In this document: piece after piece, positions 38,604 to 47,248 of the stretch
Numbering within the stretch: the stretch's first letter is position 1
Layout: each line of letters opens with the position of its first letter
Origin: CBDEGR01 sp965237895
GTDB taxonomy: Bacteria > Acidobacteriota > Terriglobia > UBA7540 > JAPUME01
Length of the DNA: 64,000 bases
Assembly: GCA_965237895.1 (NCBI GenBank)
Contig: CBDEGR010000002.1
Span: forward strand, 1,984,001-2,048,000
Reading direction: 5' to 3'
Program-made: the position numbers and the translations under genes
Notes under the pieces: model-generated
What the model was told of the DNA's origin: nothing
The model's database searches: none
What the model saw: the letters and a program-made list of their open reading frames with translations, nothing else

Positions 38604-39584
38604 GTGAATCAAACGAGCAAAATCGCCGTCGTGGTAAATCCCCACTCCGCCGGCGGCAAGACCGCACACCGCTGGCCGGATGTGGCTCGGCAGTTGGAAG
38701 CAACACTGGGCCCCGTTTCGACTCACTTCACCGAGCGGCCCGGTCACGGCATCACTCTTTCCCAAAACCTCCTCCGCGAGGGATACGAGCTGGTCATTGC
38801 CGTCGGCGGCGACGGAACCATGCATGAAGTGGCCAACGGTTTTCTCGAAAACGACCAACCGGTAAACTCGGGAGCTTCCATGGGCATTCTTCCCCTGGGC
38901 ACCGGCAGCGATTTCCGGCGGGCGCTGGGAGTCCCGCTTGATCTCGGCGGAGCGCTTGAGGTTTTAGCCTCCGGACATGCAGTGAAGATCGATATGGGGA
39001 AAGCCTCTTACCTTCCTTCCGGCAAAAGTCCACCTTCCCGCAGCACGCGATACTTCATCAACATGGTGAGCTTTGGAATGGGAGGCGAGGTGGCCGCGCG
39101 CGTCCGGAATTTCCTCAGCCCGCTCGGAGGCAAAGCCGCTTTCCAATGGGCCACGTTCAAAGTCTTTCTCGGCTACCGCGGAAAAAGAGTGCGGCTGCGG
39201 CTGGACGGAGGGCCGGAAACCTCCTCACACTTTATTACCAACATCTCGGTAGGGAACGGGCCCTATCACGGCGGCGGGATGCACCCCTGCCCTACGGCCG
39301 TCTTGAACGACGGAATTTTCGAAGTCACCGTCATTGATTACCTGGGCATGCTCACCTTGGTTCGAGACATGAAAATGCTCTATTCCGACAACGTCTACCG
39401 ACACCGGAAGGTTCATCACCTTCGAGGGCGACAGGTCGCGGCCGAAGCCGACGACGGCGAACCAATCCAAATTGAAGTGGACGGCGAGCCGCTCGGAAGC
39501 CTGCCGCTCGAAATCACGCTCCTGCCGGAATGCCTTCCGGTGATGGTCCCGCCTTCAAGCCCTTTATTAAAACGGAAACGTTAG
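38604..39584 (+). CDS. Diacylglycerol/sphingosine kinase-family lipid kinase (YegS-like)
   Basis: A 326-residue protein. VVVNPHSAGGKT and AVGGDGTMHEVANGF are the nucleotide-binding motifs of the DAGK catalytic domain, followed by LPLGTGSDFRRALG and a C-terminal beta domain (AEADDGEPIQIEVDGEPLG). It phosphorylates a lipid hydroxyl. The GTG start at 38604 has GGTGAGG upstream, three bases after the previous stop. Last plus-strand gene of the lipid cluster. Confidence 0.9.
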   Translation: MNQTSKIAVVVNPHSAGGKTAHRWPDVARQLEATLGPVSTHFTERPGHGITLSQNLLREGYELVIAVGGDGTMHEVANGFLENDQPVNSGASMGILPLGTGSDFRRALGVPLDLGGALEVLASGHAVKIDMGKASYLPSGKSPPSRSTRYFINMVSFGMGGEVAARVRNFLSPLGGKAAFQWATFKVFLGYRGKRVRLRLDGGPETSSHFITNISVGNGPYHGGGMHPCPTAVLNDGIFEVTVIDYLGMLTLVRDMKMLYSDNVYRHRKVHHLRGRQVAAEADDGEPIQIEVDGEPLGSLPLEITLLPECLPVMVPPSSPLLKRKR

Positions 39585-39594
39585 CTCGCCAAGA

Positions 39595-40194
39595 CTAGCG
39601 AGTTTGCATGGAGGAAAGTTTGTGGGATTCCTGCCAGGTATAGAAGCAACGGTGGATGACGGTAATGTTCGAAAAAACGGCCATGACCCAAAGAACGGCC
39701 GCCATGCGGTTGGCAAGCGAGCCGATAATGATCAGCACGATCCGTTCAGGCCGCTCCAGGAATCCGACCTTGCAGGACGGCAGCAAGGCTTCGGCGCGGG
39801 TGCGCGTGTAACTGGTCATCACGGAACCGATGATTACCGCCCCCGTAACGACGACGTAGAGAACCGATCCGTTCCGCGCGTAATAAACCAATAGACCCGT
39901 GTAGAGGATCATGTCCGAGTAGCGGTCCATGACGGAGTCGAAGAAGCCGCCGAAGGTGGTCACGCGGTTGGTGACGCGCGCCACCGGACCGTCCGTCAAA
40001 TCGAAGACACCGGCCAGGATGACAGTCAGGCCGGCCTTAAAAAAGTATCCCTCGGCAAACAGGTAGGCGGCGACAGCGTTGATCGAAAAACCGATGAAGG
40101 TGAGGACGTTCGGGTTCAAACGCGTCAGCGCCAACCCACGCACTACGCCCGAGTGCAGAACCTTGAAAACGTCTCCGATTTTTCTTCCGATCAT
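39595..40194 (-). CDS. CDP-alcohol phosphatidyltransferase family protein
   Basis: A 199-residue membrane protein carrying the family signature DLTDGPVARVTNRVTTFGGFFDSVMDRYSD, the D-G-x2-A-R-x8-G-x3-D-x3-D motif, with about six hydrophobic helices. It transfers a CDP-activated phosphatidyl group to an alcohol (glycerol phosphate, inositol phosphate or similar). ATG 40194 has AGGA about 11 bases upstream; a TTG at 40203 is the alternative. It converges on the lipid kinase with a 10-bp gap. Confidence 0.9.
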   Translation of the reverse strand: MIGRKIGDVFKVLHSGVVRGLALTRLNPNVLTFIGFSINAVAAYLFAEGYFFKAGLTVILAGVFDLTDGPVARVTNRVTTFGGFFDSVMDRYSDMILYTGLLVYYARNGSVLYVVVTGAVIIGSVMTSYTRTRAEALLPSCKVGFLERPERIVLIIIGSLANRMAAVLWVMAVFSNITVIHRCFYTWQESHKLSSMQTR

Positions 40195-40307
40195 ACCGTC
40201 CAATATCCTAAAGAGATTCCCACTGATACTGCCCTAAGGCAGCCGGGGAGTCAAGCCGTCCGACTTCCTCTGGCGCGCTTCCATTTATTTCTTCGGGGGC
40301 TCCTTTT

Positions 40308-41036
40308 TTATTTTTTGGGGGGCTTCGCCGGGCGCATCTCAATCCGGCTGGCCAAGGAAGCGGCAGGATATCGGTAGAGGTCCACGACCGCCTTGGCGAT
40401 ATCCTCGGCGGTCAGCTTCCAGGTGGCGCGCGCCTTGCCACCCGGGTCCGCGGCGAAATCCGTATCCACGCTTCCCGGCATGATATAGCTGACCCGAATA
40501 CCGTCGTGCCGAAGGTCCTGCATGATGGCTTCGCTGAAGCCGTTCAAGCCGAATTTCGAGGCATTATAAGCCGACCCTCCGGGAAAGGCATTGACGCCAG
40601 CGAGACTCGAAATATTGAAGATGTATCCCCCGCCCCGCTTCCGCATCCAAGGAACCGCTTCGCGCACGCAATAGAAGACCCCGTTCAGGTTCGTCCCGAT
40701 CAAATCATTCCACTCTTCCGGATTGATTCGGTCGACCGGCTTGAAGAACCCGAATCCAGCGTTGTTCACCAGTAGGTCGATCCCGCCGAAGCTCTCCGCC
40801 GCTTGCCCGATCAAGGTGCGGCAGTCTTCATAACGGCTGACGTTGGCGACAACGCCCCGGCACCGGCCCGGAAATTTTTTCTCCAATTGCCGGGCCGCCT
40901 TCTCCAACCGCTTCTCGTCGCGGCCACAGATCATGACCCTAGAACCCTCCTCCAGCAGCCGGTAGGCAATCGCGTAACCGATACCGCGCGTTGCCCCGGT
41001 CACCACCGCCACTTTCTCTTTTAAGTCCGTTACCAT
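40308..41036 (-). CDS. Short-chain dehydrogenase/reductase (FabG-like)
   Basis: A 242-residue classical SDR with VVTGATRGIGYAIA (TGxxxGIG), LVNNAGFGFF (NNAG), catalytic Ser in NISSLAGVNA and YNASKFGL (YxxxK). The NADPH-type pattern (CGRDEKRLE) suggests a reductase of 3-oxoacyl or acyl-dihydroxyacetone-phosphate-like substrates. AAGGAGACTTC precedes the ATG at 41036. The C-terminus is basic (MRPAKPPKK). Confidence 0.9.
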   Translation of the reverse strand: MVTDLKEKVAVVTGATRGIGYAIAYRLLEEGSRVMICGRDEKRLEKAARQLEKKFPGRCRGVVANVSRYEDCRTLIGQAAESFGGIDLLVNNAGFGFFKPVDRINPEEWNDLIGTNLNGVFYCVREAVPWMRKRGGGYIFNISSLAGVNAFPGGSAYNASKFGLNGFSEAIMQDLRHDGIRVSYIMPGSVDTDFAADPGGKARATWKLTAEDIAKAVVDLYRYPAASLASRIEMRPAKPPKK

Positions 41037-41300
41037 GAAGTCTCCTTGACCATGAAGTTTTCTTGATTGGAGCGATCCGTACTATTTCTACCACATTGGC
41101 AGCCGACAATTCGAACCTGCAACGACCGATGCCCTGGCCCGGAACAAACATCCTCCCATATTGATAATACAATAGTCACCTGAATTCTTGATTTTATGCC
41201 CAGATCTCGCTAGGATAAAAACATTGAGTAAGTGAAGGAACAAGCAACCGAGCGATCCTTCCTGCATCCGAATAAAGAGGAGAAAACTAGGGAGCTATTC

Positions 41301-41648
41301 ATGGGGAAAATTCTGAGATTAACAATCGCAGCAGCAATTCTCTTCACGGCGGCGCTTTTCTTGGCCGCCAACCCGGCCCAGACGGAAGCTGAGGCCGACG
41401 GCGCGTCCCTCTACAAGAAGAACTGCTTAATGTGTCACGGTCAGGACGGCAAGGGGTTCGCCACGTTGAAGACTCCCGACATGACCAGCCCCGAGTGGCA
41501 AAAGAACCACGACGACAAAAAATTGGCGGAATTCATCCGTGCCGGCAAAAAGCCGATGCCGGCCTTTCCTCCCGAGAAGTTGAGCGATGAGGAATTGAAG
41601 GCCGTCATCGCGCACATCCGGTCTTTCAACAGTAAAAAAGAGAAATAA
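41301..41648 (+). CDS. Periplasmic class I cytochrome c
   Basis: A 115-residue protein with an N-terminal signal sequence (LRLTIAAAILFTAALFLA), haem motif Cys42-Leu-Met-Cys45-His46 and axial Met candidates in KKPMPAFPPEKLS. It is a small electron carrier of the cytochrome c6/c5-like type. ATG 41301 follows GGGAG; the frame extends upstream to 41232 without a good start. A terminator follows (41682-41711). Confidence 0.9.
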   Translation: MGKILRLTIAAAILFTAALFLAANPAQTEAEADGASLYKKNCLMCHGQDGKGFATLKTPDMTSPEWQKNHDDKKLAEFIRAGKKPMPAFPPEKLSDEELKAVIAHIRSFNSKKEK

Positions 41649-41681
41649 GGCACACAGAAAGCAAGGTGAGCCTGCATTTTC

Positions 41682-41711
41682 AAGGGAGTTCTCTTCCGGG
41701 AGAACTCCCTT
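41682..41711 (+). terminator. Rho-independent terminator after cytochrome c
   Basis: AAGGGAGTTCTC (41682-41693) pairs perfectly with GAGAACTCCCTT (41700-41711) around the loop TTCCGG, followed by TCCGCTTTT. It lies 33 bp after the cytochrome c stop. Confidence 0.85.
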
Positions 41712-41809
41712 TCCGCTTTTGGAAGCATTCATCTTTCAGGTGAAAATGCGGTAAAATTCCCCTTTTCAGTTATCACCGTTTCAACCAGAGCCGTAAGGAG
41801 GAGCTACCC

Positions 41810-42895
41810 ATGGACAAGGTCCGTGTGGGAATCATCGGGTCGGCATTTTGTTCCAGCATTCACGCCAAAGCTTTCCAGGAAGTACCCCAAGCGGAAGTGC
41901 TCGCGGTCTGTTCGCGCACTCAGGCGCACGCCGATGAATTCGCCCGCAAATGGAGTATCCCCAAAGTCTTTACCGATTACCGGAAGCTGCTTGAGAGGAA
42001 GGAACTCGACGCCGTGGCGGTGGCCGTGCCGAACGACCTGCACCGGGAGATCACCGTAGCGGCGGCGGCGGCGGGCAAGCACATCATCCTCGAAAAACCT
42101 CTCTGTCACACGCTGGCCGACGCCGACACGATGATCGAGGCCTGCAATGCGCAGAAGATCAAATTGATGTATGCGGAAACCATCCTCTTTTCTCCGAAAT
42201 ACGTCCGCGCCAAGCGGCTTGCCGACGAGGGCGCAATCGGAAAGATGTACATGATCAAGCAGTGCGAAAAGCACGACGGCCCGCACTCGGACTGGTTCTA
42301 CGACGTGGACCGCTCCGGCGGCGGTGCGATGCTCGACCTCGGCTGCCACGGTATCGATTGGGCACGCTGGATGTACGGAAAGCCAAAGGTAAAGAGCGTC
42401 TACGCCCAGATGCAGCGCGTTCTGCATACGAAACGGACACGCGGCGAGGATAACGTGGTCTGCGTGGTGGAATTCGAAGGAGACCGCATCGCGGTGATCG
42501 AAGACAGTTGGGCCAAGCCGGGCGGCATGGACGACCAAATCGAACTCTACGGCACCGAAGGCGTCATCTACTGCGACCTGCTGCGCGGCAGCTCCATGCA
42601 CACCTACAGCAAAAAAGGTTACGGTTACGCGGTTGAAAAAGCGGGAGAAACCAAAGGCTGGACGTTTTCAGCCTTTGAAGAAGCCTACCTCTACGGCTTC
42701 CCGCATGAGATGCGCCACTTCACGGACTGCATCATCAACGATAAACAACCGTCGGAGACGGGAGAAGACGGCCGCGCGGTGCTGGAAATCATCTACGCCG
42801 CCTACCAGTCAGCCGGCGAGGGGCGGAAGGTCCATTGGCCCTACACGCCGCGCAACCGCTCCGAGGTACCGGTCAACCTATGGCTGAACCCATAG
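41810..42895 (+). CDS. Gfo/Idh/MocA-family oxidoreductase
   Basis: A 361-residue NAD(P)-dependent sugar or inositol dehydrogenase family protein. The Rossmann start is VRVGIIGSAFCSSIHAKAF, EKPLCHTLADAD carries the catalytic-site Lys-Pro, and SGGGAMLDLGCHGIDWARW carries the GxxxDxxxH dyad. The substrate is unknown. AAGGAGGAGCTACCC precedes the ATG. It converges on the alpha/beta hydrolase; no pathway context is visible. Confidence 0.92.
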   Translation: MDKVRVGIIGSAFCSSIHAKAFQEVPQAEVLAVCSRTQAHADEFARKWSIPKVFTDYRKLLERKELDAVAVAVPNDLHREITVAAAAAGKHIILEKPLCHTLADADTMIEACNAQKIKLMYAETILFSPKYVRAKRLADEGAIGKMYMIKQCEKHDGPHSDWFYDVDRSGGGAMLDLGCHGIDWARWMYGKPKVKSVYAQMQRVLHTKRTRGEDNVVCVVEFEGDRIAVIEDSWAKPGGMDDQIELYGTEGVIYCDLLRGSSMHTYSKKGYGYAVEKAGETKGWTFSAFEEAYLYGFPHEMRHFTDCIINDKQPSETGEDGRAVLEIIYAAYQSAGEGRKVHWPYTPRNRSEVPVNLWLNP

Positions 42896-42945
42896 GTTGA
42901 TTAATTATCAATTATCACACCGACACCCTCATACCGTGGAAAATG

Positions 42946-44988
42946 TCAGCGCCCCCGCAGCCAGCGGATGATTTCGTTTTCCGAAACCTTCTTCGCTTTC
43001 ACGGTCAAGCTTTTTTTCGCACCGCTCGCTTTGTAGACGTCCTCGGCCCACGTGGTCGAGAACCCTTTTCCCGTGTTGTGCACCAGCAACGCTCCAGGCG
43101 CGGCCAGCGCGACGGCCGTGCGGAAATCTCCGGCGCGGCGGATGCCCGGAATCGGAAAGTCCCGCAGGTAGGCCTGGTCGTTTTCAGCCTCGAACTGCGC
43201 GGCATCGGCGACGAGACGCTTCACCCCAGGCGCCACCGAGCGGGCCAGCAGCGCCGAGAGTCCCGCCTGCTCCAACCCCACCAATGAGACATCCGTAACA
43301 TCCGAGCGGCCCTTCAAATAGCCCAGGCCCGTCAGGATATCCTGCACGCGGTTGGCGGCGTCGGTTCGATTGTAGGTGGTGAAGTAGTCTTTCTGCCTGA
43401 TCTCTTCATTGTCGGACCACTTACGATCCATAGGTGTCGGAAAAGGTTTTACGGCAAGAACAGAGAACCCGGCTTTCACCAGCCCGCTCACCAGCTTCCC
43501 CGGCGTCCCGGACTTGCCTTTCTCCAGCGCCGACGCGCCTTCAGGATGAGCCACCAAAACCGCCGCCTTCCCTTTCCCTTTCCCTTTCCCTTTTCCTTTC
43601 CAGAAAACGGCCTCAACGCGGCTTCCTTTGTAACTCAGCACCAGTTCCTGCCGGTTCGAACTGGAACTCTTCGTCTCGACGGCGACGTTCGATGCGTCCG
43701 GAACCTCCGCCATCAGACTGTAACGAAGCGCAGGCCCCATGGCCTTCTTAAAATTCTCAAGCCCCTTTTTATTCCGAGGTTTTAATGATTCGATTTTTTT
43801 TCGCGCCGAACCGATCAGATAATCCACCAGTTGTTGGGTCGTCTTTGCCTCTTTCGGTTTTTCACGACCGTAGAAGACCAGAAGGTCCGAGGGGTATTCA
43901 AGGCGCCAACCCTGCTCCTTCACCTTTCCCGCAGGTTTCTTACCGAAGACCCACTGCTCGAACCACGTATAGACGGCCTCGCGGCTGTTTCGGTTATAGT
44001 TGTGAACGGCGTGCTGGTGGTAGTTCCCTACTTTCTCCGCCGTCCCGTAAAGCTCGAATATTCCTCGAATCGAAGGGTATTCGATGCGGGGCGTATCCAT
44101 GGTCCAATCGCCCGTGGAGGAGACTATCATCAGCGGCCGGGGTGCCATCAGCGCGCCGATTTCGACGTTGCAGGTTTCAATCCGCAGGTTGGGAGCGTTC
44201 TCGCAGATGTCGCCACCCTGCATGTGAGCCGAGATCATGTTGACCGGCGCGGAAACTTTGATGCGGTCGTCCACCGCAGTAAGCAGGAAGGTTTGAGTCC
44301 CGCCGCCCGAGGCGCCAGTGCAGGACAAACGATTCGGGTCCACGTCGAGAAGCGAGGCGAGAAAATCCGTCGCCCGGATACTGTTCCAGAGTTGAAGGCC
44401 CAGCAGGTTGATTCCCCAAAGCTCTTCGCGGTCACCTTGGAACCTGTGCGGCACCTGGAAGCTGTCGTTGTAGCCGACCATATCGTAAGTGAATACGACC
44501 GCGCCCTGTCGGGCCAACTGCACGGCTCGCGCCGGGACCGACCCGCGCTCGCTGTTTTCGAGCCGGCCGTAAGACCAATGTCCATGAGGGGAAAGAATGC
44601 CGGGGAACGGCCCCTTCTTTCCCCGTGGCCGATAGAGATTCCCGGTCACGTAGAAGCCGGGGTAGCTTTCAAAGTAGACCTTCTCAATCGTGTAGTCTTC
44701 CTTTTCAATTTTGCCGAAGATCTGCGCGTTCAGCGGCGTCTTCGCCGGCATGGACCACAACCCGGCGCTGACCAGAATCTGCTTCCGTAGCGAGGCGGCC
44801 CGCTTCTCCCACGCCGCCTTCGTCCCATAGGCCGTCATCCGACACTCGGTCCGGAAATGGCGCGGCTCAATCCGCGCGTCTTTCTCAGGAACGCCAGAGA
44901 GTTCAGGAACACCGCCGGGCGGCTCAGCGTGCATCCATCCTCCCGAAAAAAATACTAAACAAAATGTTAAGACAAAGAGTCTTCCCAT
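42946..44988 (-). CDS. Exported alpha/beta hydrolase (acetyl-xylan esterase/prolyl oligopeptidase-like)
   Basis: 680 residues. A signal peptide (LFVLTFCLVFFSGGWMHA) precedes a hydrolase domain with the nucleophile in CTGASGGGTQTF, Asp in VSSTGDWTMDTP and His in NYHQHAVHNYNR. A second, weaker alpha/beta domain fills residues ~440-680. They are joined by FWKGKGKGKGKGKAAVLV, a Lys-Gly run encoded by a hexanucleotide microsatellite. It is probably a periplasmic or secreted esterase/peptidase; the substrate is unknown. AGGAGG precedes the ATG at 44988. Confidence 0.82.
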   Translation of the reverse strand: MGRLFVLTFCLVFFSGGWMHAEPPGGVPELSGVPEKDARIEPRHFRTECRMTAYGTKAAWEKRAASLRKQILVSAGLWSMPAKTPLNAQIFGKIEKEDYTIEKVYFESYPGFYVTGNLYRPRGKKGPFPGILSPHGHWSYGRLENSERGSVPARAVQLARQGAVVFTYDMVGYNDSFQVPHRFQGDREELWGINLLGLQLWNSIRATDFLASLLDVDPNRLSCTGASGGGTQTFLLTAVDDRIKVSAPVNMISAHMQGGDICENAPNLRIETCNVEIGALMAPRPLMIVSSTGDWTMDTPRIEYPSIRGIFELYGTAEKVGNYHQHAVHNYNRNSREAVYTWFEQWVFGKKPAGKVKEQGWRLEYPSDLLVFYGREKPKEAKTTQQLVDYLIGSARKKIESLKPRNKKGLENFKKAMGPALRYSLMAEVPDASNVAVETKSSSSNRQELVLSYKGSRVEAVFWKGKGKGKGKGKAAVLVAHPEGASALEKGKSGTPGKLVSGLVKAGFSVLAVKPFPTPMDRKWSDNEEIRQKDYFTTYNRTDAANRVQDILTGLGYLKGRSDVTDVSLVGLEQAGLSALLARSVAPGVKRLVADAAQFEAENDQAYLRDFPIPGIRRAGDFRTAVALAAPGALLVHNTGKGFSTTWAEDVYKASGAKKSLTVKAKKVSENEIIRWLRGR
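43568..43600. repeat. CCCTTT hexanucleotide microsatellite in the hydrolase gene
   Basis: Four to five tandem CCCTTT units (GGGAAA on the coding strand) encode alternating Lys-Gly. Because the unit is 6 bp, length changes keep the frame and only vary the interdomain linker. Confidence 0.85.
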
Positions 44989-45238
44989 GCATTGGCCTCC
45001 TAGAATTCAAAAGATCAAGTAATTCCCAAGGTTTGAAAACCGAAATGGTGAATGAATTCCGAAACAGGATAGCCGATTTTAAAGTATTTCGTCGTCCCTC
45101 TTTTTGCTTTTCGTCCTGGCTGGGAAATATCCAAGATACCATCCACCTTCTAAATGAATAGAAGATGCCAGCCAAGCCCCCCAAAGCAATTTAACTGCCT
45201 TTAATCCAATGAGATATACGGAAGTCGAACCAGGACGC

Positions 45239-45272
45239 TTGTCTGGTTTGACGGGGTCGCCTATAATAGGCG
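45239..45272 (+). promoter_or_regulatory. Promoter of the metal-efflux operon with a palindrome over the -10 box
   Basis: TTGTCT (45239-45244) and TATAAT (45262-45267) are spaced 17 bp. CGCCTATAATAGGCG (45258-45272) is a perfect 7-bp inverted repeat centred inside the -10 box, as expected for a repressor operator. The first gene starts at 45287 with AGGAG between. Confidence 0.7.
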
Positions 45273-45286
45273 TAGGAGCGTAGGGC

Positions 45287-45682
45287 GTGAAGCGCTGGGT
45301 ATACATTCTCGCGGCGGCAATGGTTCTCAACACCACCGGGGCCGGATTTCTCTGCGCCGCCGGTGCGGTGAAAGCCCCCGACTGCTGCGCCCAAGGCAGC
45401 CAACATAACCACGCGAGCGAGGCTCCCGCTTACCAACCCTCAGGCCCGGACTGCTGCACAGCCTCTGCACCGACATCGCATAACGCCAACGCGCGCTGGA
45501 ACAAATCCAATACCGGCAATGAGCGCCGGCTCGGGAAGAAATCCACAACCCAGGTTGAAGTTGAACTCTTCCGCCCGGTTCGGCTCCGCGCCCAGGCGGC
45601 CGCGTGCGCCCAAAAAATCCATTCGACAAAGCCCCTCTGTCCCCTTTCTCCACTTTTGGCAGGCTGCGTCCTGCGAATCTGA
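45287..45682 (+). CDS. Small exported Cys/His-rich protein heading the efflux operon
   Basis: 131 residues from GTG 45287. A signal peptide (VYILAAAMVLNTTGAGFLCAA) is followed by two Pro-Asp-Cys-Cys motifs (residues ~31-34 and ~53-56) separated by a His/Asn stretch (GSQHNHASEAP), a plausible soft-metal binding pattern. The C-terminus is basic with Cys residues. I recognise no family. Placement between a well-defined promoter and the cusC-like gene suggests a periplasmic metal-binding or leader protein of the pump. Confidence 0.6.
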   Translation: MKRWVYILAAAMVLNTTGAGFLCAAGAVKAPDCCAQGSQHNHASEAPAYQPSGPDCCTASAPTSHNANARWNKSNTGNERRLGKKSTTQVEVELFRPVRLRAQAAACAQKIHSTKPLCPLSPLLAGCVLRI

Positions 45683-45852
45683 TTTTTATTTCCTTTTCAA
45701 TCGTCTAACGGCAACCCCCTTTACGGGATTTGCGCATGCTCCGGCTCGGTCCCTTCACTCGATGTGAAGCACAGGCAGTCCGGAAGCCAGACCGAAGGCA
45801 CCCCTAAGGCACCAGAAAGGTGCCCCAAAAGGTGTCCCAAAAGGTGAATGAC

Positions 45853-47244
45853 ATGAAAATTCGATTCAAAACAGTTTTGAGCCTCCTGCCGGCCGTTGTC
45901 TTGCTCTGCCTCACGAGCGCGATGGGACAAACGGAGACGACCCTCCCAGCGCAGGAACTCCAGGCTCAGGTACCCGACGTAGAATTTAAGGCTCCGATTC
46001 AAGAAAAAGAACAGCGGCTGCAACTCAACGCGCTGATTGCAGAGATGCTGCGGGAAAACCCCGAGCTACTTGCCGCCGCGCAACAGATACAAGCCGCCCG
46101 TGCGCGCCCCCGCCGGGTAAGTTCCCTGCCCGACCCGCGCTTGTCCGTCATCAACCGCAACGTAAAGCGGCCGATTCCCTTCGCCAACGTGGGCGACGAG
46201 CCGATGAGCCTGGGCGGGGTCGGCTTCACGCAAGAACTTCCGTTTCCGGGAAAGCTCCGCCTGAAGGGAAAGATTGCCGATAAGGAAGCCGACGCGGCAA
46301 CGAAGGTCCACCGCACCACCGCGCTCCGGCTCACGGCGGAATTGAAACAGTCCTACTACCGGCTCCACTTCGTCCATCAGGCAACGGACATCCTCCTCCG
46401 GCAGCAGCGGTTTCTCGATCAGTTGACCAGAATCGCCGAGACGCGCTACGCCGTCGGTAAAGGGATCCAGCAGGATATTCTCCGCTCCCAGGTGGAGCAG
46501 TCGTTGCTAGAAAATCGTCTCACGTTGCTCGAACAGGAACGGGGGAGTCTCGAGGCTCGGATCCACCGCCTTCTCAACCGCCCGGTCCATCCATCGGGTA
46601 ACATGCCGCTGCCGCGACCGGCCGACTACGAAAAGCCCGTGTTGGAGCACAATCTCAACGAACTCTACGAGCTGGCGCGCCAACTCTCGCCCGAACTCCA
46701 AAGACAGCAGGACCTGACCGACCGGAATCAATTGGCATTGCAGTTGGCACGGAAGGATTTCCGGCCGGACTTTTCTCTCACCGCCGCCTACTTCAACCGC
46801 GGTGAGTTCACCAGCCTGTGGGAGACGCGGGTCGATGTAACACTTCCGCTCTACTTTTGGCGAAAGCAACGGAACGGAGTCCGGGAAGCCTCAAGCCGGC
46901 TGGTTCAATCGCGCCAGGAACAGACAGCCACCGGGCAGGAGATTTTCTTCCGCGTCAAGGACGAGGTTCTTGCGGCGCAGGCCTCGGACCGGCTGGTCTC
47001 GCTCTATGGAACGGCGATCGTGCCGCAGGCGACGCTGGCGCTCGAATCTTCCCTTTCCAGCTACGAGGTCGGCAAGGTCGATTTCCTCACGCTCATCAAC
47101 AACTTCGTCACCATCCTCGATTACGAAACCAGCTACTGGGATCAACACGCGCGGCTGGCCGAGTCTCTGGCGAGGCTCGAGGCGCTGGTCGCGACTCCTC
47201 TGATCTCTCCAACAGACCTCATGCAAAATGAAGGTGAGAGGTAA
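45853..47244 (+). CDS. Outer-membrane factor of RND efflux system (CusC/TolC family)
   Basis: 463 residues starting MKIRFKTVLSLLPAVVLL (signal peptide). It has two TolC-type helical repeats (LIAEMLRENPELLAAAQQIQAARAR and NELYELARQLSPELQRQQDL), with VGFTQELPFPGKL and YEVGKVDFLTLINNFVTIL typical of the heavy-metal CzcC/CusC branch. It forms the exit duct across the outer membrane. The ATG at 45853 has AAGGTG upstream; an upstream in-frame start at 45820 adds 11 residues without a signal-like start. Confidence 0.9.
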   Translation: MKIRFKTVLSLLPAVVLLCLTSAMGQTETTLPAQELQAQVPDVEFKAPIQEKEQRLQLNALIAEMLRENPELLAAAQQIQAARARPRRVSSLPDPRLSVINRNVKRPIPFANVGDEPMSLGGVGFTQELPFPGKLRLKGKIADKEADAATKVHRTTALRLTAELKQSYYRLHFVHQATDILLRQQRFLDQLTRIAETRYAVGKGIQQDILRSQVEQSLLENRLTLLEQERGSLEARIHRLLNRPVHPSGNMPLPRPADYEKPVLEHNLNELYELARQLSPELQRQQDLTDRNQLALQLARKDFRPDFSLTAAYFNRGEFTSLWETRVDVTLPLYFWRKQRNGVREASSRLVQSRQEQTATGQEIFFRVKDEVLAAQASDRLVSLYGTAIVPQATLALESSLSSYEVGKVDFLTLINNFVTILDYETSYWDQHARLAESLARLEALVATPLISPTDLMQNEGER

Positions 47245-47248
47245 CATC

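Noticed and set aside
43568..43600. Phase-variable switch in the hydrolase gene
   Set aside because: The repeat unit is 6 bp, so gain or loss does not shift the frame.
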